Shown here: positions 5,223 to 11,585 of the stretch, piece after piece
Numbering within the stretch: position 1 is the stretch's first letter
Layout of the letters: each line of letters opens with the position of its first letter
Notes under the pieces: model-generated
What the model saw: the letters and a program-made list of their open reading frames with translations, nothing else
The model's database searches: none
Told to the model about the DNA's origin: nothing
Program-made: the position numbers and the translations under genes
DNA from: Lachnospiraceae bacterium
Lineage (GTDB): Bacteria; Bacillota; Clostridia; Lachnospirales; Lachnospiraceae
Assembly (NCBI GenBank): GCA_900754855.1
Contig: CAAEEI010000021.1
Span: 1-11,585, forward strand
DNA length: 11,585 nucleotides
Direction of reading: 5' to 3'

Positions 5223-7238
5223 ATGCAGGAATTGATCGTAAATTTGTTACTTATGGTTGTGGTTCTGACTGCCGCAGGTTTTTTGCTGACAGCGGAGAAA
5301 CGAAAAGGAGAGATGACAAAAAAACAAAAAAAGATGCTCACACGCATTTTTCTGGCGGCCGCCATGCTGTTGGGGCTGCAATTTCTTTCTCCGGAACGGC
5401 TTTCGCTGTTTGACCGGCAGCTTTTTCCGTCTGCCGGACGTTTGATCCGCTTTGCCCTGTATCTGGTGGATTATCTGATCATCGGCCATGATATTTTACG
5501 AAAAGCGTTTAGAGGAATACGAAATCGCCGGATTTTTGATGAGAATTTTCTGATGGCGGTGGCGACGGTTGGTGCGATGGCATTGGCGATTTATTCCAAT
5601 GGCGACTATTTTGAAGCCATTGCGGTTATGCTGTTTTATCAGATCGGCGAGTGGTTTCAGAGTTACGCCGTAGGAAAAAGCCGGCGTAATATCAGTGCGT
5701 TGATGGACATTCGGCCGGATTATGCCAATGTGGAAATGCAGGGGTCATTGGAACAGGTTGATCCCGATGAGGTAGAGATCGGCAGTGTGATTGTGGTTCA
5801 GCCGGGAGAAAAAGTTCCCATTGACGGGATAATCCTGGAAGGAAAATCCATTTTAAATACCAGTGCGCTGACCGGAGAGAGTCTCCCCCGGGAGGTGGAA
5901 GCCGGTGAGGAAATTATCAGTGGATGTATCAATATGAGCGGCGTTCTTAAAGTAAAAACGACCAGAGAATTTGGAGAATCCACCGTATCCAAAATTCTGG
6001 ATCTGGTGGAAAATGCCAGTTCCAAAAAGTCCAGATCGGAAAATTTCATCGCAAGATTTGCAAAGGTCTATACCCCCGTTGTCTGTTACAGTGCGTTGGC
6101 GCTGGCCATTCTTCCCCCAATGGTACGCATGTTCGGCATGGGCATGTCTGCCGAATGGGGAATTTGGATTTACCGGGCGTTAACCTTCCTGATCATCAGT
6201 TGTCCTTGCGCGCTGGTAATCAGCATTCCCCTCAGTTTTTTTGCAGGAATCGGCGGGGCAAGCCAGGCCGGTGTTTTAGTGAAGGGATCGAATTATCTGG
6301 AAACGCTTTCCAAAGTCAGAACAGTGGTCTTTGATAAGACGGGCACGTTAACCAAAGGTGTGTTTGAAGTGGATGACATCCATCACTCTGTCATGGAAAA
6401 AGAAAAACTAATCGAATATGCCGCACTGGCAGAGAGCGCTTCTTCTCATCCGATCAGTAAGAGTCTGCAGAGGGCCTATGGAAAAGAAATTGACCGCACG
6501 CGGGTCAGTGCAATCCGGGAAATCAGCGGAAATGGTGTCGTAGCAAAGGTCGATGGCCGGGAAGTTGCCGCTGGAAACGACAAGCTGATGAAGAGTCTTT
6601 CGGTGGATTATCGGGAATGTCATAGCACGGGAACCATCATTCATATGGCGGTGGATGGGGAATACGCCGGGCATATCGTTATTTCCGATGTGCTGAAGCC
6701 AACGGCAAAAGAAGCGATTTCCTCGTTGAAAAAGGCCGGGGTGAACAAAACGGTGATGCTTACCGGTGACGCAGAAAAGGTGGCGCAGAAGGTGGCTTCC
6801 TCTCTGGGAATCGATCAGGTTTACAGTGAGCTGCTTCCGGCGGATAAAGTGGCCAGGGTGGAGGAACTGCTGGAAGAGGAATCCGGGAAAGCAAAGCTGG
6901 CCTTCGTTGGCGATGGAATTAACGATGCGCCGGTGTTATCGCGGGCAGATATAGGAATCGCCATGGGAGCCATGGGATCCGATGCCGCCATTGAAGCAGC
7001 GGACATTGTTTTAATGGATGATGATCCGATGAAAATCACAAAAGCGATAAAAATTTCCAGAAAATGTATGGGAATCGTTTACCAGAATATCGTGGTGGCA
7101 TTGGGAATTAAATTCCTCTGTCTCATCATGGGCGCCTTTGGAGAAGTAAACATGTATATGGCGATTTTTGCGGATGTCGGCGTGATGATCCTTGCGGTGC
7201 TTAATGCCATACGTTGTCTGTTTGTAAAGAAATTATAG
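5223..7238 (+). CDS. cadA: P1B-2-type heavy-metal ATPase (Zn/Cd/Pb efflux)
   Basis: A 671-residue metal-exporting P-type ATPase. In numbering from ATG 5223: actuator TGES (217-220), transmembrane CPC (327-329), phosphorylation motif DKTGTLT with Asp371, nucleotide-domain SHP with His409, and hinge GDGIND from about 563. The last two helices have Lys630 in ALGIKF and Asp651 in ADVGVMILAVLN. CPC plus this Lys and Asp define the Zn/Cd/Pb (ZntA/CadA) group rather than copper pumps. Glu143 in QIGEW matches the helix-2 Glu of ZntA. There is no N-terminal HMA domain; instead residues about 4-22 form a hydrophobic helix before the usual first pair, giving about nine helices. AAGGGAG (5208-5214) supports ATG 5223; ATG 5202 and TTG 5172 are alternatives. 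It is co-transcribed with the HMA gene. The symbol marks the family, not a proven metal. Confidence 0.93.
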   Translation: MQELIVNLLLMVVVLTAAGFLLTAEKRKGEMTKKQKKMLTRIFLAAAMLLGLQFLSPERLSLFDRQLFPSAGRLIRFALYLVDYLIIGHDILRKAFRGIRNRRIFDENFLMAVATVGAMALAIYSNGDYFEAIAVMLFYQIGEWFQSYAVGKSRRNISALMDIRPDYANVEMQGSLEQVDPDEVEIGSVIVVQPGEKVPIDGIILEGKSILNTSALTGESLPREVEAGEEIISGCINMSGVLKVKTTREFGESTVSKILDLVENASSKKSRSENFIARFAKVYTPVVCYSALALAILPPMVRMFGMGMSAEWGIWIYRALTFLIISCPCALVISIPLSFFAGIGGASQAGVLVKGSNYLETLSKVRTVVFDKTGTLTKGVFEVDDIHHSVMEKEKLIEYAALAESASSHPISKSLQRAYGKEIDRTRVSAIREISGNGVVAKVDGREVAAGNDKLMKSLSVDYRECHSTGTIIHMAVDGEYAGHIVISDVLKPTAKEAISSLKKAGVNKTVMLTGDAEKVAQKVASSLGIDQVYSELLPADKVARVEELLEEESGKAKLAFVGDGINDAPVLSRADIGIAMGAMGSDAAIEAADIVLMDDDPMKITKAIKISRKCMGIVYQNIVVALGIKFLCLIMGAFGEVNMYMAIFADVGVMILAVLNAIRCLFVKKL

Positions 7239-7248
7239 AGAAATCTCC

Positions 7249-7277
7249 CTGACAACCCCGAAAAAGAATGCTATAAT
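7249..7277 (+). promoter_or_regulatory. Extended -10 promoter of the esterase-malQ operon
   Basis: CTGACA (7249-7254), 17 nt, then TATAAT (7272-7277) preceded by TG at 7269-7270, forming the extended -10 TGCTATAAT. The expected start is near 7284. It begins only 10 nt after the ATPase stop, and no convincing terminator separates the two operons, so readthrough from the metal operon is possible. Confidence 0.8.
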
Positions 7278-7318
7278 AAACAAAAGATTTGGGATGAAAA
7301 AGTAAAGGGGAAGGATAC

Positions 7319-8893
7319 ATGAACGCAATTACAAGATGGTATGAACATCCTTTATATCTGTGGATGAATGAACAGGAATTTACGGACAGGGAAGCGTGTC
7401 TGCAAAGAAACTGCACACAAAAAGTCATAAGGGATCTTTTGGAGAAGTATGATAATCTTACGCTGGAAAATGTGGAGTTTTACCCGGCTGGAACCTATGC
7501 GGAACCGGATAAGACCTGTCTGGATAATCTGTCTGCATTTTATCTGATCCGCATGAGACAGCAGGTCGGAAAAAATCATGTGGGTTCTCTGCGGGTCTAT
7601 CTGCCGATAAACTGGAACCGTCGTTTTATGGGAATCAGCGGCGCAGGAACCAATAACGAAGTCGACTGGTTTTCTTCGGTAACGTTCAATGTGATTTCCT
7701 GGCCTATGGCGTTAAAGAATGGTTATGCCTGTGCCGTGGCGGATAATGCCACGGGGATTCGTTTGGATTGTACATGGGGATTTGACGCCGACGGCAATCT
7801 GGAATGGGATCACATCGAAGGGTGGGCGCACCGGACCATGCATGAGATGACGGTCTGCGCCAAAGAGATGGTGTCGGTTCTGTGCGAAGAAAAACCGCTG
7901 GCAAGTTATATACACGGCACTTCCGGAGGAGCGAGGGAAGCCATCACGGAAGCGCTGATGTATCCGGAAGATTATGATGGGGTCTGGGCGGATGGCCCGG
8001 CCATCAATCACTATGATCTGGCATTTGCCTGTCTGTGGGCGGCCGTGGTGGAAGCCAATGAAAAGCATATCGTCCCGCTGTCCAAATATCAGGCGGCATT
8101 TGCACTGGCTACGGCGGATGAGGAGAAAAAAGACTATCCGTTTGACAGCCGGGATCTGGGCTGGATGGATTTTCTGAACCGGCTTTTGGGCTGCCCGACG
8201 GCGGACGGACCGATTACCAGAAGAGATCTGCAGGTGATGACGAAGACCTGGGATGGACCGTTTAAGAAAGATGGAAAACGGATGGCCTATGGTTTTGGTC
8301 CGGCTATCCGGCAGTGGCCTGTGGCGCAGTATAATCAGATGTATGGCTACCTAAAAAGAAAAGAAGACGGCAGACTGGGCCTTATGCCCATCGCTGAACA
8401 GGCTCTGCGCTGGTTTACCCATGATCCTGCCTTGGATATTCACACCCTTACTTATGAAGAATATGAAAAAATATATGAGGACAGGAAAAAGGAATTTTGC
8501 TCCTGTGCATTTCGGGATACGGATTTTACGGCTTTTGCCGCCCGTGGGGGAAAACTGCTGATCACGCAGGGAACGGGAGACTGTGTGGTTCCTTATCAGG
8601 CAGCCATTGATTATTACAATGATGTGCTGGATCATTTTCCATCGGAACGAATTATGAATGAATCTTTTCGGATGTTTATGCCGTATCTTGCCGGACACTC
8701 CATTCTGGACTGGAGCGGAGCCGCTGTGTCCTGTGCAGAAGGGATGGACGTCCTGACCCGTTGGGTGGAAAAGGGAGAGGCACCGGAAAAAATCCCGACG
8801 GTTCTTTACGATTTCCAGCAGGATCATCCGGTATATGAGGATGAGGTAGAAGTTTTTAATCAGTGGAAATATAAAAAGAAGAGAAAACATTAA
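7319..8893 (+). CDS. Tannase/feruloyl esterase-family hydrolase, intracellular
   Basis: A 524-residue alpha/beta-hydrolase of the tannase/feruloyl esterase family (PF07519-like). The nucleophile elbow is HGTSGGAREA with Ser202, followed by the typical MYPEDYDGVWADGPA. The acid is Asp421 in GTGDCVVP and the base His460 in LAGHSILDW; RGGKLLITQGTGD is the usual strand before the Asp. GISGAGTNNE (106-115) probably supplies the oxyanion hole. Known members have Cys before the Ser and after the His, joined by a disulfide; here these are Thr201 and Ser461. There is no signal peptide, so it acts in the cytoplasm, where such a bond would not be needed. It likely cleaves an ester of a phenolic or other small imported compound; the substrate is unknown. 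AAAGGGG (7304-7310) supports the start. It leads an operon with malQ, 10 nt downstream. Confidence 0.82.
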   Translation: MNAITRWYEHPLYLWMNEQEFTDREACLQRNCTQKVIRDLLEKYDNLTLENVEFYPAGTYAEPDKTCLDNLSAFYLIRMRQQVGKNHVGSLRVYLPINWNRRFMGISGAGTNNEVDWFSSVTFNVISWPMALKNGYACAVADNATGIRLDCTWGFDADGNLEWDHIEGWAHRTMHEMTVCAKEMVSVLCEEKPLASYIHGTSGGAREAITEALMYPEDYDGVWADGPAINHYDLAFACLWAAVVEANEKHIVPLSKYQAAFALATADEEKKDYPFDSRDLGWMDFLNRLLGCPTADGPITRRDLQVMTKTWDGPFKKDGKRMAYGFGPAIRQWPVAQYNQMYGYLKRKEDGRLGLMPIAEQALRWFTHDPALDIHTLTYEEYEKIYEDRKKEFCSCAFRDTDFTAFAARGGKLLITQGTGDCVVPYQAAIDYYNDVLDHFPSERIMNESFRMFMPYLAGHSILDWSGAAVSCAEGMDVLTRWVEKGEAPEKIPTVLYDFQQDHPVYEDEVEVFNQWKYKKKRKH

Positions 8894-8903
8894 GGGAAAG
8901 AAC

Positions 8904-10394
8904 ATGAGAGCAAATGGTATTTTACTGCCGATCATCAGTCTTCCCTCTCCATATGGAATTGGCTGCTTTTCCAGAGAAGCCTACGCCTTTATCGATCAAT
9001 TAGAGAAAGCCGGACAGAAATACTGGCAGATTCTCCCGCTGGGACCGACCGGGTACGGAGATTCTCCCTACCAGTCTTTTTCCACCTTTGCCGGAAATCC
9101 CTATTATATTGATCTGGATCGACTTGTGGCAAAAGGCTGGCTTCTGGAAGAAGAGGTAAAAGAACTGGCGGACAATGGGCCGATTCGGGATACAGACTAT
9201 GGAAAACTGTTTAAAACAAGATATGTACTGCTGAAAAAAGCGTTTCTTCGCAGTGGCATAGAGAAAACAGAAGCGTTTAAGCGTTACTGTATACAGGAAC
9301 GATACTGGCTGGAAGATTATGCGTTGTATATGGCGTTGAAGGAAGAACACCATTACCGTTCCTGGGAAAACTGGGAAGAAAGCATTCGTTTTCGAAATCC
9401 GGAAGCACTGGAAATAAAGAAAAAACAGTGGAAAGAAGAAATCCTTTTTCATCAGTTTTTGCAATTTCTTTTTCAAAAACAATGGAAGGAACTGAGAAAC
9501 TATGCCCGGGCAAAAGGCATAAAGATTATTGGAGATCTTCCCATCTATGTCTCCTTTGACAGTGCGGACGTCTGGGCCGGACAGCAATTATTTCAGATGG
9601 ATGACAAGGGCAGACCGGAAGCGGTGGCAGGGGTTCCGCCGGATGGATTTTCTGCCGATGGGCAGGTATGGGGAAATCCTCTCTATGCCTGGGAGTATCA
9701 TGAAAAAACCGGATATGCCTGGTGGATGCAGCGGCTGGCCAGTTGTTTTTCTTTGTATGATGTGGTGCGCATCGATCATTTTCGTGGATTTGACGAATAT
9801 TACTGTGTGCCTTACGGGGACAGGACTGCCAGAAGGGGAACGTGGAAAAAAGGTCCCGGCCTGTCCTTTTTCTGGAAAGTAAAAGAAAAATTTCCCGGAA
9901 GAGCGCTGATTGCGGAAGACCTTGGTTATATGACCGACAGTGTCCGGCAATTGCTGAACGATACCGGTTATCCGGGCATGAAGATTCTGGAATTTGCCTT
10001 TGACTCCCGGGATTCCGGAAATGCCAGAGAGTATCTGCCCCATAATTATGAAAAAAATACGGTGGTCTATACGGGAACCCACGATAATGAAACGTTGACG
10101 GGATGGTTTACCGAAGGTATCCGGGAAGAAGAAAGGCAGATGGTCAGAAGATATTTTCATGATGAGCATACGGCGGATGAAAAGATGTATAAAACCATGA
10201 TCTGCGGCGCCATGCGAAGCGTGGCAGATCTGTGTATTATTCCCATGCAGGATATACTGGGATTGGACAACCGGGCGAGGATGAATCGTCCGTCCACCAC
10301 CGGGATAAACTGGAAGTGGCGGTTAAAAGAAGACGAATTTGGGGAGGATGAGATCCGGTGGCTGGCTGAACAGACAGCATGTTATGGAAGGTAA
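8904..10394 (+). CDS. malQ: 4-alpha-glucanotransferase (amylomaltase, GH77)
   Basis: A 496-residue cytoplasmic enzyme that transfers alpha-1,4-glucan segments between maltodextrins and releases glucose. The full GH77 pattern is present: N-terminal GILLPIISLPSPYGIG and LPLGPTGYGDSPYQ, then GDLPIYVSFDSADVWA (210-225). The nucleophile is Asp291 in VRIDHFRGF, the acid/base Glu338 in LIAEDLG, and the third carboxylate Asp394 in GTHDNETL. The C-terminal PMQDILGLDNRARMNRP is also conserved. Length is typical and nothing is missing. AAGGGAAAG at 8892-8900 overlaps the esterase stop and serves ATG 8904. It lies between an esterase and a regulator-like gene, with gaps of 10 and 4 nt, rather than beside the usual maltose transporter or glycogen phosphorylase genes. 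Confidence 0.97.
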   Translation: MRANGILLPIISLPSPYGIGCFSREAYAFIDQLEKAGQKYWQILPLGPTGYGDSPYQSFSTFAGNPYYIDLDRLVAKGWLLEEEVKELADNGPIRDTDYGKLFKTRYVLLKKAFLRSGIEKTEAFKRYCIQERYWLEDYALYMALKEEHHYRSWENWEESIRFRNPEALEIKKKQWKEEILFHQFLQFLFQKQWKELRNYARAKGIKIIGDLPIYVSFDSADVWAGQQLFQMDDKGRPEAVAGVPPDGFSADGQVWGNPLYAWEYHEKTGYAWWMQRLASCFSLYDVVRIDHFRGFDEYYCVPYGDRTARRGTWKKGPGLSFFWKVKEKFPGRALIAEDLGYMTDSVRQLLNDTGYPGMKILEFAFDSRDSGNAREYLPHNYEKNTVVYTGTHDNETLTGWFTEGIREEERQMVRRYFHDEHTADEKMYKTMICGAMRSVADLCIIPMQDILGLDNRARMNRPSTTGINWKWRLKEDEFGEDEIRWLAEQTACYGR

Positions 10395-10398
10395 GGTT

Positions 10399-11583
10399 AT
10401 GGATCGGGAAATGATTTTAAAAACGCTGCGGGCACAGATTAACATCAACGGACACATTATCGGAGCGGTAACCGGTTCCGGGATGACCGCCAAATATGTG
10501 GCCATGGGCGGAGCAGATTTTTTACTGGCGCTCAGTGCGGGAAAATACCGGGTGATGGGCAGAAGTTCCATCACCAGTTATTTTTGTTATGGAGACAGCA
10601 ATGCGATGGTGATGGATATGGGATGCCGGGAACTGCTTCCGATTATGAAAGAGGTTCCTGTTTTATTCGGATTATTTGCCAGCGATCCCAATATCCATCT
10701 GTATGAATATCTGAAAGAGATAAAAGCCAATGGGTTTTCCGGTATTGTCAATTATCCGACCCTGACCCTCATCGACGGACAGTTCCGGGAAGGACTGGAG
10801 GAAGAAGGGAATACATATGAACAGGAGATAGAAGCCATTAAACTGGCGCATTATCTGGATATGTTTACGGTGTCTTTTGTGACGAACGAATGGGAAACAA
10901 AAAAGATGCTGGAAGCCGGTACGGATGTCTTATGTGTACATCTCGGTTTTACCAAAGGCGGATTTCTGGGGGCAACGAAATATATTTCTCTCAATGAAGC
11001 CAGAAAAATCATCAACCGTCTGTTTAAAGTTTGTGATGAGGTACGCCCCGATGTCATTAAGATGATTTATGCCGGACCGGCCAATACGCCGATTGATATG
11101 CAATACCTCTATCAGAATACAGAATGTGAAGGGTATATCGGAGGCTCTACTTTTGACCGGATTCCGACGGAAAGAGCGATTCTCAACACCACAAGAGCCT
11201 TTAAAAGCTATGGAAGCTTTGACTGTAATGATCCCATGGTGAAGCTGGTCAATGGAAACTGGAATACAAGAGACTATGTGGATTTTGTAAAACAATATGT
11301 GGAAGAACATTATCTTGACGATGTGCAGCTTGGCGATCTGGCTTTAGTGGCGCATGTTTCCCCCTCTTATCTCAGTACCCGGTTTAAAAAAGAAGTCGGA
11401 ATCAGCTTTTCGGAATATCTGGTTCAGTTCCGTATTAATAAAGCCAAGGAACTGCTGCGAAAAGAAAATGTATCCTGTAAAGAGGCGGCCCAGAGCGTGG
11501 GATACCGGGATTATGCCCAGTTTTCCAAAATGTTTAAGAAGTATACGGGCATGACACCTACTTTTTATCAAAAACAAAGATAA
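10399..11583 (+). CDS. TIM-barrel (PEP hydrolase-like) fused to AraC DNA-binding domain
   Basis: A 394-residue two-part protein. Residues about 5-270 match the PF09370 TIM-barrel family (annotated as PEP-hydrolase-like or TIM-barrel signal transduction): GAVTGSGMTAKYVAMGGAD (22-40), AGKYRVMGRSS, GYGD-like CYGDSNAMV, GFSGIVNYPTLTLIDG (112-127), VLCVHLGFTKGG, and YIGGSTFDRIPTERAI. Residues about 295-394 are an AraC/XylS domain with both helix-turn-helices: LGDLALVAHVSPSYLSTRFK (311-330) and the second containing EAAQSVGYRDYAQFSKMFKK (362-381). The strand segment MIYAGP replaces the more usual CHGGP, so a family His seems absent. ATG 10399 is chosen because GGAAGG (10386-10391) lies 7 nt before it; TTG 10339 and ATGs 10348 and 10384 lie inside malQ. 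It is probably a ligand-sensing transcription factor for this operon (inference). Complete; the stop is 2 bases from the window end. Confidence 0.88.
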   Translation: MDREMILKTLRAQININGHIIGAVTGSGMTAKYVAMGGADFLLALSAGKYRVMGRSSITSYFCYGDSNAMVMDMGCRELLPIMKEVPVLFGLFASDPNIHLYEYLKEIKANGFSGIVNYPTLTLIDGQFREGLEEEGNTYEQEIEAIKLAHYLDMFTVSFVTNEWETKKMLEAGTDVLCVHLGFTKGGFLGATKYISLNEARKIINRLFKVCDEVRPDVIKMIYAGPANTPIDMQYLYQNTECEGYIGGSTFDRIPTERAILNTTRAFKSYGSFDCNDPMVKLVNGNWNTRDYVDFVKQYVEEHYLDDVQLGDLALVAHVSPSYLSTRFKKEVGISFSEYLVQFRINKAKELLRKENVSCKEAAQSVGYRDYAQFSKMFKKYTGMTPTFYQKQR

Positions 11584-11585
11584 AC

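Noticed and set aside
7231..7318. Terminator after the ATPase gene
   Set aside because: Only GAGA-AA-TCTC is seen, too small to terminate. The region is instead filled by the next promoter.
8351..10169. Long minus-strand open frames of about 193-195 codons (8351-8935, 9000-9587, 9588-10169)
   Set aside because: They lie antisense to the esterase and malQ, whose catalytic motifs are intact on the + strand. Their translations show no recognisable domain, and they lack convincing ribosome sites.
1..11585. CRISPR arrays, tRNA/rRNA genes, insertion sequences, phage attachment sites
   Set aside because: No regularly spaced repeats, tRNA-like arms, transposase or integrase motifs were found on either strand.

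Overview
The window looks like chromosomal DNA of a low-to-moderate GC Gram-positive bacterium, most likely a gut clostridium of the Lachnospiraceae type. The evidence is strong AGGAGG-type ribosome binding sites, near-consensus sigma-A promoters, tight operon spacing and the gene content. The species cannot be read from the sequence. Nothing in the window is an rRNA, tRNA, CRISPR array, transposase or phage gene.

Region 1 (about 1-4093, + strand) is AT-rich and looks like an accessory cassette. It encodes a secreted, strongly basic protein of 139 residues with two cysteines in the mature part, a lipoprotein, two six-helix ABC-2-type membrane subunits and an ABC ATPase. Stop and start codons overlap or nearly touch at all junctions but one. 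That junction (lipoprotein to first permease) carries a 14-bp hairpin that ends just before the ribosome binding site. The ATPase has glutamate where the Q-loop glutamine normally sits, as in lantibiotic-immunity (LanF/BcrA-type) ATPases. Secreted cationic protein plus lipoprotein plus two-permease transporter resembles a bacteriocin with a LanI/LanFEG-like self-protection module, but no modification or leader-processing gene is present. This is the best candidate for an undescribed system here, and its function is inferred.

Region 2 (about 4094-4323) is a gene-free spacer between convergent transcription units. It holds several small palindromes and a long-armed inverted repeat with T-runs on both sides, probably a two-way terminator. 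Base composition rises beyond it.

Region 3 (4324-7238) is a metal-homeostasis locus. An ArsR/SmtB-family repressor on the minus strand is divergent from a 72-residue HMA-domain protein and a P1B-2-type (Zn/Cd/Pb) ATPase. The two promoters have overlapping -10 boxes and are framed by inverted repeats that are good operator candidates. The ATPase has no metal-binding domain of its own and carries an extra N-terminal membrane helix instead, so the separate HMA protein may do that job in trans. A hairpin between the two genes may set their ratio.

Region 4 (7249-11583, + strand) is a three-gene operon behind an extended -10 promoter. It encodes an intracellular tannase/feruloyl-esterase-family protein whose catalytic Ser-Asp-His is kept but whose family disulfide is lost, then 4-alpha-glucanotransferase (malQ), then a fusion of a PF09370-type TIM barrel to an AraC DNA-binding domain. 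The intergenic gaps are 10 and 4 nt. The fusion gene ends two bases before the window edge, so the operon may continue.
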